Shown: piece after piece, positions 53,806 through 63,290 of the stretch
Layout of the letters: each line of letters begins with the position of its first letter
How positions within the stretch are numbered: the stretch's first letter is position 1
NCBI RefSeq assembly: GCF_000455825.1
Contig: NZ_ATAO01000179.1
Coordinates: 62,001-126,000 of the forward strand
From: Microbacterium maritypicum MF109
GTDB taxonomy: Bacteria; Actinomycetota; Actinomycetes; Actinomycetales; Microbacteriaceae
Direction of reading: 5' to 3'
Length of the DNA: 64,000 nt
Program-made: the position numbers and the translations under genes
The notes under the pieces: generated by a model
Seen by the model: only the letters and a program-made list of their open reading frames with translations
The model's database searches: none
Told to the model about the DNA's origin: nothing

Positions 53806-54126
53806 GTGACGTATGTGATCGCCCTCCCGTGCGTCGATGTCAAGGATCGCGCCTGCATCGACGAGTGCCCCGTTGACTGCATCTACGAGGGCGAACGCTC
53901 GCTCTACATCCACCCTGACGAGTGCGTCGACTGCGGTGCGTGCGAGCCGGTGTGCCCGGTCGAAGCCATCTACTACGAAGACGACCTTCCCGACGAGTGG
54001 CAGGACTACTACAAGGCCAACGTCGAGTTCTTCGACGAGATCGGGTCGCCCGGAGGCGCAGCCAAGGTCGGCGTGTACGCGTTCGACCACCCGATCATCG
54101 CCGCTCTCCCGCCGCAGGGCGAGTAG
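53806..54126 (+). CDS. fdxA: 7Fe-8S ferredoxin
   Basis: A 106-residue electron carrier. Cysteines C9, C17, C21 and C25 ([17 protein letters not shown]) and C40, C43, C46 and C50 ([12 protein letters not shown]) form the 3Fe-4S and 4Fe-4S sites typical of actinobacterial and thermophile 7Fe ferredoxins. The C-terminal 50 residues match the FdxA extension ([25 protein letters not shown]). It lies 9 bases before the DapC-like aminotransferase gene, the conserved order in many actinobacteria. Confidence 0.95.
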   Translation: MTYVIALPCVDVKDRACIDECPVDCIYEGERSLYIHPDECVDCGACEPVCPVEAIYYEDDLPDEWQDYYKANVEFFDEIGSPGGAAKVGVYAFDHPIIAALPPQGE

Positions 54127-54135
54127 GCGCATTCC

Positions 54136-55248
54136 GTGAGCGTCCGCGACCTCGCCGACTACCCGTGGGATGCCGTCATCCCGTTCCGTGAGCGTGCCGC
54201 GCGGCATCCGGACGGTCTGATCGACCTCTCGGTCGGTTCTCCCGTCGACCCGACTCCCGAGATCATCCGGCGCGCACTGGCGGAAGCCACGGACGCCCAT
54301 GCCTACCCGCAGACGGTCGGAACGCCGAGCCTGCGCGAAGCCATCGTCGAGTGGTACGCGCGACGCCGGGGGGTGCCCGACCTCCGTGTCGACAACGTTC
54401 TTCCCACGATCGGCTCGAAGGAGCTCGTCGCACTGCTGCCGACCCTGCTCGGTCTCGGCGACGGCGACATCGTCGTCCACCCCCGCGTGGCCTACCCGAC
54501 CTATGAGGTGGGCGCCCGCGTCGTGGGGGCGACGCCGCTGCCCGCGGATGATCCGGAGGAGTGGCCGGAGGGTACGAAGCTCATCTGGATCAACACCCCG
54601 GGCAATCCGGACGGGCGCACCTGGACCGTGAGCGAACTCGCCGCCGCCGTCCGTCGTGCCCGTGAACTCGGTGCCGTGCTCGCGAGCGATGAATGCTACG
54701 CGGAACTCGGCTGGGACGGCGAGTGGGCGACCGAGCCGATCCCCTCCATCCTCGACCCGCGGGTGACGGACGGGAGTCGAGCGAACCTGCTCAGCGTGTA
54801 CTCCTTGAGCAAGCAATCGAACCTCGCCGGGTACCGCGCAGCCTTCGTGGCCGGATGCGCACGCATCGTCGGCGAGCTTCTCACGGCGCGCAAGCACCTC
54901 GGTCTCATGCCGCCGGCGCCGGTGCAGCACGCGATGGCGGTCGCCCTCGGCGACGACGAGCACGTGGCGGAGCAGAAGGAGCTCTACCGCGTCAGGCGCG
55001 ACGCCCTGCGTCCTGCTCTGGAGGCCGCGGGCTTCCGCATCGACGGCTCCGAGGCAGGACTCTATCTCTGGGTGACGGAGGGGCGCGATGCCTGGGAGTC
55101 GATGGAGCGACTCGCCGCTCTCGGCATCCTCGCCGGTCCCGGGCCCTTCTACGGTGCCGACTCCGGGGAGCACGTCCGGCTGGCGCTCACGGCGCCGACC
55201 GCGCACGTCAGAGAGGCGGCGCGCCGACTCTCTGACGGCGATATATAG
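54136..55248 (+). CDS. dapC: succinyldiaminopimelate aminotransferase (DapC-like)
   Basis: PLP-dependent class I/II aminotransferase expected to convert N-succinyl-2-amino-6-oxopimelate to N-succinyl-diaminopimelate in lysine and peptidoglycan synthesis. The 370-residue product shows SVGSPVDPTPEIIRRAL, NTPGNPDGR, and the PLP lysine in YSLSKQSNLAGYRAAF. Its place after fdxA, and dapD and dapE about 4 kb away, support the assignment; aminotransferase specificity cannot be proved from sequence. GTG start at 54136. Confidence 0.88.
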   Translation: MSVRDLADYPWDAVIPFRERAARHPDGLIDLSVGSPVDPTPEIIRRALAEATDAHAYPQTVGTPSLREAIVEWYARRRGVPDLRVDNVLPTIGSKELVALLPTLLGLGDGDIVVHPRVAYPTYEVGARVVGATPLPADDPEEWPEGTKLIWINTPGNPDGRTWTVSELAAAVRRARELGAVLASDECYAELGWDGEWATEPIPSILDPRVTDGSRANLLSVYSLSKQSNLAGYRAAFVAGCARIVGELLTARKHLGLMPPAPVQHAMAVALGDDEHVAEQKELYRVRRDALRPALEAAGFRIDGSEAGLYLWVTEGRDAWESMERLAALGILAGPGPFYGADSGEHVRLALTAPTAHVREAARRLSDGDI

Positions 55249-55307
55249 GTTCTCTCCCTGAAATGGGCTTCCCTTTGGCGGATGTCACAGTAGGCCTGCG
55301 CGACTAC

Positions 55308-55313
55308 TAGGCT
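55308..55313 (+). promoter_or_regulatory. probable -10 box of gltA
   Basis: TAGGCT followed by TGTAAAGG lies about 127 bases before the gltA start, implying an untranslated leader of about 120 bases that includes an inverted repeat around GGCGCTTCAGCGCC. Confidence 0.35.
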
Positions 55314-55439
55314 GTAAAGGCGATTCGGTCGTGACCCGACCTGGCGCTTCAGCGCCGTGAGATCGCCAGTTCAGGCTTGATCAAGATCTTGTCCGACAGC
55401 ACCGCGACGAGCGGGCTCGGACACTACGAGGAGGTCCGC

Positions 55440-56729
55440 GTGAGTGCAGCGGCAGACCAGACGGCGAAGCTGACGATCGGCGACACGACCGCCGAATTCC
55501 CGGTGCTGCGCGGCACGGCGGGGCACGACAGCATCGATTTCTCCACGCTGACGCGGCAGACGGGGTACACGGGCCTGGACTACGGGTTCGTGAACACGGC
55601 CTCCACGAAGTCCGAGATCACGTTCATCGACGGCGACAAGGGCATCCTGCGGTATCGCGGGTATCCGATCGAGCAGCTCGCGGGCTCCACCAGCTACCTC
55701 GAGGTGGCCTGGCTGCTCATCTACGGCGAGCTGCCGTCCGCCTCCGAACTCGCGGAGTTCGACGAGAAGATCCGTCGCCACACTCTGCTGCACGAAGACC
55801 TCAAGCGCTTCTTCTCGGCGCTGCCGCACACGGCGCACCCGATGTCCGTGCTGTCTTCGGCGGTCGCCGCGCTGTCGACGTACTACGAAGGTCAGACCGA
55901 CCCGCACAACCCGGAGCACGTCGAGCTGAACATGGTGCGCATGCTCGCCAAGCTCCCCGTGATCGCGGCGTACGCGCACAAGAAGAGCGTGGGCCAGGCC
56001 TTCCTCTACCCGGACAACTCGCTGAGCTTCGTCGACAACTTCCTGAAGTTGAACTTCGGTGTGCACAGCGAGGAGTACGAGGTCAACCCGGTGATGTCGA
56101 AGGCTCTCGAGCTGCTCCTCATCCTGCACGAAGACCACGAGCAGAATGCCTCGACGTCGACCGTCCGCCTGGTCGGTTCCACCGGTGCGAACCAGTTCGC
56201 CTCGGTCTCGGCCGGCATCCAGGCGCTCTCCGGCCCGCTGCACGGCGGTGCGAACGAGGCCGTGCTGACGATGCTCGGGCAGATCCGCGACTCCGGCCAG
56301 AGTGTCTCGCGTTTCGTCGAGCGGGTGAAGAACAAGGAAGAGGGCGTGAAGCTGATGGGCTTCGGGCACCGGGTGTACAAGAACTACGACCCGCGCGCCA
56401 AGCTCGTCAAGGACGCGGCCGACGAGGTGCTCTCGTCGCTGGGTGTCACCGACCCGCTGCTCGACCTCGCGAAGGAGCTCGAAGAGCTCGCGCTGGCCGA
56501 CGACTACTTCCGCGAGCGTCGCCTGTACCCGAACGTCGACTTCTACACCGGTGTCATCTACAAGGCCATGGGCTTCCCGACCCGTATGTTCACGGTGCTG
56601 TTCGCCATCGGGCGCCTGCCCGGTTGGCTCGCGCAGTGGCGTGAGCTGCAGCTCGACCCCCAGACCAAGATCGGCCGCCCCCAGCAGCTGTACACGGGGT
56701 CGCCCGAGCGGTCCTTCCCGACGCGCTGA
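55440..56729 (+). CDS. gltA: citrate synthase
   Basis: First enzyme of the TCA cycle: acetyl-CoA plus oxaloacetate to citrate. The 429-residue product contains the active-site blocks GPLHGGANEAVL and GFGHRVYKNYDPRA with catalytic histidines, and the late PNVDFYTGVIYKAMGFP with the catalytic aspartate. The N-terminal beta domain marks this as the type II, probably hexameric form. The GTG at 55440 is preferred over an in-frame ATG at 55377 because GAGGAGG at 55428-55434 is correctly spaced and the length becomes normal. A strong terminator follows. Confidence 0.95.
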   Translation: MSAAADQTAKLTIGDTTAEFPVLRGTAGHDSIDFSTLTRQTGYTGLDYGFVNTASTKSEITFIDGDKGILRYRGYPIEQLAGSTSYLEVAWLLIYGELPSASELAEFDEKIRRHTLLHEDLKRFFSALPHTAHPMSVLSSAVAALSTYYEGQTDPHNPEHVELNMVRMLAKLPVIAAYAHKKSVGQAFLYPDNSLSFVDNFLKLNFGVHSEEYEVNPVMSKALELLLILHEDHEQNASTSTVRLVGSTGANQFASVSAGIQALSGPLHGGANEAVLTMLGQIRDSGQSVSRFVERVKNKEEGVKLMGFGHRVYKNYDPRAKLVKDAADEVLSSLGVTDPLLDLAKELEELALADDYFRERRLYPNVDFYTGVIYKAMGFPTRMFTVLFAIGRLPGWLAQWRELQLDPQTKIGRPQQLYTGSPERSFPTR

Positions 56730-56741
56730 GCTCCGGACCAG

Positions 56742-56777
56742 AAAGCGCCCCCTCCGTCGAGACGGAGGGGGCGCTTT
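56742..56777 (+). terminator. rho-independent terminator between gltA and the helicase
   Basis: A 17-base arm at 56742-56758 is complementary to 56761-56777, giving a G/C stem with A-tract before and T-tract after (AAAGCG...CGCTTTT). The symmetry suits both convergent genes. Confidence 0.85.
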
Positions 56778-56802
56778 TCTGCGTGAGTGCTGCCGGCCGG
56801 TG

Positions 56803-58185
56803 TCAGCGGCCCTGTGAACTGCGGCCGCCCTGGCGGGACTGGTTGCTCTGCGTGGAGTACCCGCCGCCCTGACCATTGCCGGATGCGCCGGAGCGGGGAC
56901 GACGACGGCGACGCGACGGCGGGTTCGCCGCACCGTTTCTCTCGCCGCCCGCGGGGCGCTGCTTCGACGACTGTCGCTGCTGCTGCGGAGCCTGCACGGG
57001 CGCCGGACGCACGTGAGGTGCGCGCTCGGGAACCAGCGCGGTGACGGCAGCGGCCGTGACATCTTCCAGCGGGGCCGAGATGGCGGCCTTGCGCAGGAGG
57101 TCCTTGACGTCACGGCGCTGCTCGGGGAGCACGACCGTGACGACGGTGCCTGCGGCCCCGGCGCGGGCCGTGCGGCCGGAACGGTGCAGGTACGCCTTGT
57201 GCTCGACGGGCGGGTCGACGTGGACGACGAGATCGACGTTGTCGACGTGCACGCCACGGGCGGCGACATCGGTGGCGACGAGCACGCGCACTCCACCGTC
57301 TTCCGGGGCCGCGGAGAAGGCACCGAGGTTGCGTTCGCGGGCGTTCTGCGAGAGGTTGCCGTGCAGGTCGACCGCGGGGATCCCCGCGGCGGTGAGCTGC
57401 TTCGCGAGCTTCTTCGCCTGGTGCTTGGTGCGGGTGAAGAGGATGCGACGACCGGTGCCCGAGGCGAGCTCACGCACGAGGGCCGTCTTGTTGTCGGCCG
57501 AGTCGACGACCAGGACGCGGTGCGTCATCTCGCCGACGGGCACGCTCTCCTCGTCGACCTCATGGCTGACCGCGTTCGAGAGGAAGCGGCGGGCGAGGGT
57601 GTCGATGCCGCGGTCCAGCGTGGCGCTGAACAGCAGGCGCTGCCCACCGGCCGGCGTGGCCGTGAGGATGCGGGTGACGCCGGGGAGGAAGCCGAGGTCG
57701 GCCATGTGGTCGGCCTCGTCGAGCACGGTGACCTCGATCGCACTCAGGCGCACGACCTGCTGCTTCATGAGGTCTTCGAGTCGACCGGGGCAGGCCACGA
57801 CGATGTCGACGCCGCCGCGAAGCGCCTGCTCCTGCGGGCGCTGGCTGACCCCGCCGAAGACGGTCGTGACGCGCAGGCCTGCGGCCTCCGCGAGCGGCGC
57901 GATGGTCGCGGCGATCTGGGTCGCGAGTTCACGGGTGGGCGCGAGGACGAGTCCGCGCGGAAGGCCGGCGCGACGCTGACCGCCCGAGGCGGCGAGGCGT
58001 GCGACGAGCGGCAGAGCGAAGGCGATGGTCTTGCCGCTTCCCGTGCGTCCACGGCCCAGGAGGTCGCGTCCGGCGAGGGAGTCGGGAAGGGTATCGCGCT
58101 GGATGGCGAATGCCTCGGTCTTGCCGGAATCGGCGAGAACGGCGGCGAGCTCGGCAGGAACGCCGAGTTCAAGGAAAGTAGACAT
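56803..58185 (-). CDS. DEAD-box RNA helicase
   Basis: A 460-residue ATP-dependent RNA helicase with all motifs: Q motif FAIQRDTLP, GRGRTGSGKT (motif I), DEADHMAD (II), FSATL (III), and HRSGRTARAG (VI). The C-terminal ~90 residues are low complexity, Gln/Arg/Gly-rich (QQQRQSSKQ, SRRRRRPRSG), probably an RNA-binding tail as in RhlE- or CsdA-like enzymes. Likely roles are ribosome assembly or mRNA turnover, often in the cold. The ATG at 58185 gives a typical N-terminus. A ~280-base gap to dapD probably holds its leader and promoter. Confidence 0.92.
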   Translation of the reverse strand: MSTFLELGVPAELAAVLADSGKTEAFAIQRDTLPDSLAGRDLLGRGRTGSGKTIAFALPLVARLAASGGQRRAGLPRGLVLAPTRELATQIAATIAPLAEAAGLRVTTVFGGVSQRPQEQALRGGVDIVVACPGRLEDLMKQQVVRLSAIEVTVLDEADHMADLGFLPGVTRILTATPAGGQRLLFSATLDRGIDTLARRFLSNAVSHEVDEESVPVGEMTHRVLVVDSADNKTALVRELASGTGRRILFTRTKHQAKKLAKQLTAAGIPAVDLHGNLSQNARERNLGAFSAAPEDGGVRVLVATDVAARGVHVDNVDLVVHVDPPVEHKAYLHRSGRTARAGAAGTVVTVVLPEQRRDVKDLLRKAAISAPLEDVTAAAVTALVPERAPHVRPAPVQAPQQQRQSSKQRPAGGERNGAANPPSRRRRRPRSGASGNGQGGGYSTQSNQSRQGGRSSQGR

Positions 58186-58467
58186 GCAGAAACTCCGTCA
58201 GCGCACGAGTGAACGGCGCGAGATAGGGGGTGAGGTGGGCGACGGCGCAGGAATTGCGCATCGGTTCGCCGTTCGAAAGGCCAGCTCATGCTGGTGGTGG
58301 GAGCAGTTCCGCTCGCTTCGGTCCTCGGAGACCCCGTGACGACGACGATGTTGCGGGACCGGCGGTACGCGCAACGATGTCAGTCTACCAGTGCGCGCAT
58401 GCCGTCGGCTGCATGTCGCCTCCCGCGCGGGTCGTCGGCTCCGCGGAGACGGGCCGGAAGACTGCTC

Positions 58468-59415
58468 TCAGGCGTGCAGAGCCTCGTTCAGGGTCACTCC
58501 GACACCGGCGCGACGGACGGCTTCCACCGCACCGCTGAGCGAGTTGCGGCGGAAGAGCAGGCCGTCCTGACCGGAGAGCTCCGCACCCTTGACGGTCTTG
58601 CGCCCGCCGTCGGCGGTCACGGGTCCGTCGACGAGGACGATCTTGGTGCCTGCGGTGACGTAGAGCCCCGCTTCGACGACACAGTCGTCACCGAGCGAGA
58701 TGCCGATGCCCGCATTCGCGCCGAGCAGGGTGCGGGCGCCGATCGACACCCGATGCGTTCCGCCACCCGAGAGGGTGCCCATGATGGAGGACCCTCCGCC
58801 GATGTCGCTGCCGTCTCCGACGACCACACCCTGCGAGATGCGGCCCTCGACCATCGATGCGCCCAGTGTGCCGGCATTGAAGTTGACGAATCCCTCGTGC
58901 ATGACGGTCGTGCCGGGGGAGAGGTACGCCCCCAGGCGCACGCGGGAGGCATCGGCGATGCGGACGCCCGCCGGCTGCACATAGTCGGTCAGGCGGGGGA
59001 ACTTGTCGAGCCCCTGCACCTGGATGCCCGCGCGCTGGAGCTGCGGGCGCAGGCGGGCGGCGTCAGCGGGGAGGACGGGCCCGGCGTTGGTCCAGGCGAC
59101 ATTCGGAAGGTGTCCGAAGACGCCGTCGAGGTTCAGCTCGTTCGGGCGCACGACGAGATGCGACAGGGCATGCAGGCGCAGATAGGCGTCGGCGGTGGAG
59201 GCCGGTGCCGTGTCGAGGTCGATCTGCAGCTGCACCACCTCGATCGTGACGTCGCGTCGTTCGTCGCTCCCCGCGAGGGGTTCGAGCGCAGCGACAGCCA
59301 CCTCGTCGGTCGTGACCGCACCGGTGTGCACCTCGGGGTACCAGGCGTCGAGAACCGTGCCGTCCCCGGCGATGGTGGTCAGGCCGATACCCCATACGGT
59401 GCGTGCGTCGCTCAT
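58468..59415 (-). CDS. dapD: tetrahydrodipicolinate N-succinyltransferase
   Basis: Transfers succinyl from succinyl-CoA to tetrahydrodipicolinate in lysine/diaminopimelate synthesis. The 315-residue product is the actinobacterial-type DapD with a left-handed beta helix of hexapeptide repeats ([50 protein letters not shown]). Length and N-terminal domain ([23 protein letters not shown]) fit that group. It is divergent from dapE, the next enzyme but one in the same branch, across a 65-base shared region. Confidence 0.95.
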   Translation of the reverse strand: MSDARTVWGIGLTTIAGDGTVLDAWYPEVHTGAVTTDEVAVAALEPLAGSDERRDVTIEVVQLQIDLDTAPASTADAYLRLHALSHLVVRPNELNLDGVFGHLPNVAWTNAGPVLPADAARLRPQLQRAGIQVQGLDKFPRLTDYVQPAGVRIADASRVRLGAYLSPGTTVMHEGFVNFNAGTLGASMVEGRISQGVVVGDGSDIGGGSSIMGTLSGGGTHRVSIGARTLLGANAGIGISLGDDCVVEAGLYVTAGTKIVLVDGPVTADGGRKTVKGAELSGQDGLLFRRNSLSGAVEAVRRAGVGVTLNEALHA

Positions 59416-59468
59416 CCCTCCACGCTATCGCGCTCCCGGGGCGACGACCGCACTCATGACGGGGTAAG

Positions 59469-59474
59469 TAGGCT
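59469..59474 (+). promoter_or_regulatory. leaderless-type -10 box of dapE
   Basis: TAGGCT ends 6 bases before the dapE ATG at 59481. Confidence 0.5.
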
Positions 59475-59480
59475 GGACCC

Positions 59481-60554
59481 ATGGTGCTCGATCTGACCGC
59501 GTCCTCCGTCGACCTCACCCGTGCGATCTGCGACATCCCGAGCGTCTCCGGCGACGAGAAGACACTCGCCGATGCGATCGAGGCCGCAGTGTCCCCGCTC
59601 GACCATCTGGAGGTCTTCCGCCACGGGAACACGATCGTCGCCCGCACCGACCGCGGCCGGGCACAGCGCGTCGCCATCGCCGGTCACATCGACACCGTGC
59701 CGATCAATGCGAACCTGCCCACGCGCGACATCGAGATCGACGGAGTCCCCCATCTCTGGGGTCGCGGCACCGTCGACATGAAAGCGGGCACCGCCGTGCA
59801 GCTGAAGCTCGCGGCCGAGCTGACCGACCCCGCGATCGACATCACGTGGATGTGGTACGACAACGAGGAGATCGAGGCGTCGAAGAACGGTCTCGGTCTG
59901 CTCGCCGCCGTGCGTCCCGACCTGTTCGAGGCGGACTTCGCGATCCTCGGCGAGCCGTCCAACGGTGAGGTGGAAGGCGGTTGCAACGGAACGCTCCGTG
60001 CGATCGTGCGCACCACCGGCGTGCGTGCTCACAGCGCGCGTGCCTGGATCGGCGAGAACGCGATCCACCGCGCGGCGCCCGTCCTCACGCGTCTGGCGGA
60101 GTACCGCGCCAAGGAGGTGCTGGTCGAGGGGCTGCTGTACCGCGAGAGCTTGAGCGCCGTGCGCATCGCGGGCGGCGTCGCGGGGAACGTCATCCCCGAC
60201 GCCTGCGAGGTGGAGGTCAACTACCGGTTCGCGCCGAGCAAGTCTGCGGCCGATGCCGAGGCTCACCTCCGCGCAGTCCTCGCCGGCTTCGACGTCGAGA
60301 TCACGGATGCCGCCGAGGGGGCGCGTCCCGGGCTCGACGCCGAGATCGCGAAGCAGTTCGTGGCGGCGGTCGGCGCCGAGCCGCGCCCGAAGTACGGGTG
60401 GACCGACGTCGCACGATTCTCCGCGCTCGGGATCCCGGCTGTGAACTACGGGCCCGGCGACCCGCACCTCGCCCACCACGATGAGGAGCGTGTACCCCTC
60501 GCGCAGATCGACGCCGTGGAGCGGGGCCTGCGCGCATGGCTCACCTCGCACTGA
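59481..60554 (+). CDS. dapE: succinyl-diaminopimelate desuccinylase
   Basis: Zinc peptidase-like enzyme (M20 family) that hydrolyses N-succinyl-LL-diaminopimelate. The 357-residue product has the metal ligands in AIAGHIDTVPIN, GRGTVDMKAGTA, and WYDNEEIEASKNGLG, and a C-terminal PGDPHLAHHDEERV. The dimerisation domain lies in between (TLRAIVRTTGVRAHSARAW). Divergent from dapD. Its last 19 bases overlap the start of the membrane mannosyltransferase gene. Confidence 0.94.
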   Translation: MVLDLTASSVDLTRAICDIPSVSGDEKTLADAIEAAVSPLDHLEVFRHGNTIVARTDRGRAQRVAIAGHIDTVPINANLPTRDIEIDGVPHLWGRGTVDMKAGTAVQLKLAAELTDPAIDITWMWYDNEEIEASKNGLGLLAAVRPDLFEADFAILGEPSNGEVEGGCNGTLRAIVRTTGVRAHSARAWIGENAIHRAAPVLTRLAEYRAKEVLVEGLLYRESLSAVRIAGGVAGNVIPDACEVEVNYRFAPSKSAADAEAHLRAVLAGFDVEITDAAEGARPGLDAEIAKQFVAAVGAEPRPKYGWTDVARFSALGIPAVNYGPGDPHLAHHDEERVPLAQIDAVERGLRAWLTSH

Positions 60555-61753
60555 GCGCAAGGCGCCGCTGGGCGAAGGCGCCGGTCGCCCTGCGCGTGGC
60601 CGTCGTCTACCTCGGAGCCCGGGTCGTCACGACGGTGTTCCTGGTCATCGCCGCCTCACTGTCGACCTCGTCCTCGCGGTTCGGCGCGGAGGCGGGGATC
60701 ATCGATTTCGTCCTCGGCTGGGACGCGCAATGGTACTGGTTGGTCGCCGAGAACGGCTACCCGACGGATCTTCCGCTCACCGACTCGGGTGACGTCGCCG
60801 AGAACGCCTGGGCGTTCATGCCGGTGTTCGCATATGCGGCCAAGGGGATCGGCGTACTGCTCGGGTCCTGGGGTGCCGGTGCGCTCCTGCTCTCGCTCGT
60901 CGCCGGCTACCTGGCCTGTCTCGCGCTTCACCGCCTGCTTCGTGATCGCATCGGCAACTCCGCGGCGACGTGGGCCGTCGTGTTCTTCGCGGCGGGACCG
61001 ATCGCGGCGATGTTCCAGGTGGGGTACGCCGAGACGCTGTTCCTGCTGCTGCTGTTCCTCGCCCTCGATGCGACGACGCGGCGCACCTATGCCTGGCTGT
61101 ACATCCTCATCCCCGTGATGGCCTTCACACGACCCGGTGTCCTGGCCTTCGCCCTGTTCCTCGGGCTGCACGGACTGCTGCGGTGGATCCGACGTCGGCA
61201 GGATCCGCTCACCGGGCGCGAGATCGCACACATCCTCGCGCTCGGCGCGCTCGCGACTCTGTCCGGTTTCGCCTGGCAGGTGATCGCCGGCATCGCGACG
61301 GGGGATCCCGGTGCGTATCTCGCGACCGAGCTCGCGTGGCGCCAGCACTGGATCACCGGCGGAGTCGAGGGTTTCATCCCGTTCGAAGGGTGGATCCAGG
61401 CATCGCAGTTCTGGTTCGCCCTCTGGGGGATGCCGCAGTGGTGGGGGCCGATCGTGCTGGTGCTGTCGGTCGTCGGCGCTGCTGCCGCACTCCTCTTCTC
61501 TCCGCAGGTGCGCGCTCTGGGCGCCGACATCCGTCTGTGGAGTGCGAGCTACCTGCTGTATCTGCTCGCGGTGTTCTTTCCGCAATCGAGCACGTTCCGC
61601 CTGCTTCTCCCCCTGAGCCCGCTCTGGGGAGCGGTCGCGGTGCCGCGATCGCGGCTCTGGCGTGTCGGCGTGCTGGCCGCATGTCTCCTCGGGCAATGGT
61701 TCTGGATCTACCACGTGTATGCGCTCGGAAGCACGTTCTGGCAGGTGCCGTGA
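60536..61753 (+). CDS. PIG-V-like membrane mannosyltransferase
   Basis: A 405-residue polytopic membrane protein with about nine to ten helices. The luminal/extracellular motif WDAQWYWLVAENGYP after the first helix and FMPVFAYAAKG are characteristic of PIG-V and related GT-C mannosyltransferases that use polyprenyl-phosphate mannose. The acceptor (lipoglycan or protein) is unknown. The ATG at 60536 lies inside dapE; a later start is possible but would cut the first basic segment. Followed by DUF3117 after its own promoter region. Confidence 0.82.
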   Translation: MAHLALSARRRWAKAPVALRVAVVYLGARVVTTVFLVIAASLSTSSSRFGAEAGIIDFVLGWDAQWYWLVAENGYPTDLPLTDSGDVAENAWAFMPVFAYAAKGIGVLLGSWGAGALLLSLVAGYLACLALHRLLRDRIGNSAATWAVVFFAAGPIAAMFQVGYAETLFLLLLFLALDATTRRTYAWLYILIPVMAFTRPGVLAFALFLGLHGLLRWIRRRQDPLTGREIAHILALGALATLSGFAWQVIAGIATGDPGAYLATELAWRQHWITGGVEGFIPFEGWIQASQFWFALWGMPQWWGPIVLVLSVVGAAAALLFSPQVRALGADIRLWSASYLLYLLAVFFPQSSTFRLLLPLSPLWGAVAVPRSRLWRVGVLAACLLGQWFWIYHVYALGSTFWQVP

Positions 61754-61847
61754 GGGTGAAGCTCGACCCAATTGTTGCTCCGTGACCTCCAGGTCCCGGT
61801 GACACCCGATAAACTCATCCCATACCACCGGAGGAAAGGGAGCCACG

Positions 61848-62021
61848 ATGGCAGCGATGAAGCCGAGGACCGGAGACGGACCTATGGAAGCCGTGAAAGA
61901 AGGACGACTCATCATCGTGCGCGTTCCACTCGAAGGCGGCGGCCGCCTGGTCGTCTCCGTGAACGACGCCGAGGCCAAGGAGCTTCACGACGTGCTTGCC
62001 GCCGTCGTGGCACCGGCCTGA
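61848..62021 (+). CDS. DUF3117 small protein
   Basis: A 57-residue protein: MAAMKPRTGDGPMEAVKEGR, IIVRVPLEGGGRLVVSV and a helical DAEAKELHDVLAAVV end. This is the DUF3117 family, nearly universal in actinobacteria, function unknown. A GGAGGAAAGGGAG ribosome binding region precedes the ATG. TAAACT at 61810-61815 is a possible -10. A terminator hairpin follows at 62051. The small size kept it below common ORF cut-offs. Confidence 0.93.
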   Translation: MAAMKPRTGDGPMEAVKEGRLIIVRVPLEGGGRLVVSVNDAEAKELHDVLAAVVAPA

Positions 62022-62050
62022 TCGACCTGGGGTCCGCGTCGGCGGATCCG

Positions 62051-62084
62051 AAAGGGCGATGGATCCTCGGATCCATCGCCCTTT
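62051..62084. terminator. bidirectional terminator between DUF3117 and O-methyltransferase
   Basis: AAAGGGCGATGGATCC (62051-62066) and its exact complement at 62069-62084 form a 16-base inverted repeat ending in TTTT on the plus strand. It separates two convergent genes. Confidence 0.85.
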
Positions 62085-62107
62085 TCGCACGGTCTCGAGC
62101 CGCGCGG

Positions 62108-62746
62108 TCAGCCGCGTTCGGCGAGACTGATCAGCTGCAGCAGACCTTCGCCGGCGGGGGAGACCGTGGCGAGGACCGCCGAGGATTCCTGCGTCTCCTG
62201 CACGAGGGACCGGTAGGCGGAAGTGATCTCGTCGCGCTGGACCGGATCGGCGACGCGACCGCCGGCCAGCACGCGGGGCACGAGCACGAGTCCGCCGGTG
62301 CGTGCGAGACGCAGACCGTGTTCGACGTACTCGATGACATGCTCGGGGTCGGCGTCGACCAGCACGATGTCGTAGGAGTTCTCGTTCATGCGGGGGAGAA
62401 CGTCGATCGCGCGGCCCGTGATGAAGCGGGCTCGGGTGGACGGCACCTTGGCATCGGAGAAGGCCTGTCGCGCCGCGGCGAGGTGCTCCGGTTCGTTGTC
62501 GATCGAGGTGAGGACCGCCTGGGGTGCGCCGCGCAGGAGCCAGAGACCGGAGACTCCGGCGCCGGTGCCGATCTCGACGATGGAGCGTGCCGAGGTCGCG
62601 GCCGCGAGCACGGCGATCTGCGAACCCACGGCGGCGCTGATCGGCATCGCTCCCAGTTCGACCGCATGCGCGCGTGCGCGGCTGATGGCGTCGGGTTCCA
62701 CGATGGACTCGCGCAGGAAACGCGCGTTCGCGTCATGCTCGCTCAT
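62108..62746 (-). CDS. O-methyltransferase (family 3)
   Basis: A 212-residue SAM-dependent O-methyltransferase like the plant caffeoyl-CoA and mycobacterial Rv1220c type. Motif I IVEIGTGAGVSGLWLLRG, the acidic SIDNEPEH and VLVDADPEHVIEYVEHG with RTGGLVLVPRVL are family marks. The gene order O-methyltransferase, tatB, mrp resembles the actinobacterial arrangement in which sigma-E genes also appear; none is seen here. The substrate is unknown. Confidence 0.9.
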   Translation of the reverse strand: MSEHDANARFLRESIVEPDAISRARAHAVELGAMPISAAVGSQIAVLAAATSARSIVEIGTGAGVSGLWLLRGAPQAVLTSIDNEPEHLAAARQAFSDAKVPSTRARFITGRAIDVLPRMNENSYDIVLVDADPEHVIEYVEHGLRLARTGGLVLVPRVLAGGRVADPVQRDEITSAYRSLVQETQESSAVLATVSPAGEGLLQLISLAERG

Positions 62747-62823
62747 GGCCTGTTTCTCCCTGCCTGACTGTGATCCTCTCCAGAGTATTCGGTCGGCGAG
62801 TGCGGGGACCGCAGGCGCGGCGG

Positions 62824-62829
62824 TAGCCT
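62824..62829 (+). promoter_or_regulatory. leaderless-type -10 box of tatB
   Basis: TAGCCT ends 6 bases before the tatB ATG at 62836. Confidence 0.45.
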
Positions 62830-62835
62830 GTAGAG

Positions 62836-63243
62836 ATGACGTTCGGGCTCACCTTCGAGAAGCTGTTGCTGATCGGCCTCATCGCGGTTCTGATCATCGG
62901 CCCCGAACGTCTCCCGCGAGCCGCGGAGAGCTTCTCGCGCATGGTCCGCAAGGCCGGCGAGTATCTGCGCGCGACCAAGTCGAGGGTGCGCGAGGAGATG
63001 GGGCCGGAGATCGACGACGTCGACTGGCGCAAGCTCGACCCGCGCCAGTACGACCCGCGCCGGATCATCCGCGATGCGCTCATGGAAGAGCCCCAGCCGG
63101 CGACCCCGCTGCAGGCGGCCCAGACCATCGCGGAGCCGATCGCCGGAGCTGCGGCCGCGGCGACCACGGCTCCCGCGACCCGAGCCGTTCCGCAGGAGTT
63201 CAGTGCGTCGAACCGCCCTCCCTTCGACGCCGAAGCCACCTGA
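62836..63243 (+). CDS. tatB: Sec-independent translocase subunit TatB
   Basis: Twin-arginine translocation component that with TatC recognises folded export substrates. The 135-residue product starts with one membrane helix (FEKLLLIGLIAVLIIGPERLP) containing the conserved glycine-proline hinge, followed by an amphipathic helix (RAAESFSRMVRKAGEYLRATK) and an Ala/Pro-rich tail. Length and the E residue in GPERLP favour TatB over TatA. No tatC is in the window. Confidence 0.92.
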   Translation: MTFGLTFEKLLLIGLIAVLIIGPERLPRAAESFSRMVRKAGEYLRATKSRVREEMGPEIDDVDWRKLDPRQYDPRRIIRDALMEEPQPATPLQAAQTIAEPIAGAAAAATTAPATRAVPQEFSASNRPPFDAEAT

Positions 63244-63260
63244 CGGGAACGCTCGCCGAT

Positions 63261-63286
63261 CGAGCGCGCAGGGCTCTGCGCGCTCG
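63261..63286. terminator. bidirectional hairpin between tatB and the YcxB-like gene
   Basis: CGAGCGCGCAG (63261-63271) pairs with CTGCGCGCTCG (63276-63286) around GGCT, between convergent genes. No clear T-run. Confidence 0.6.
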
Positions 63287-63290
63287 GCGC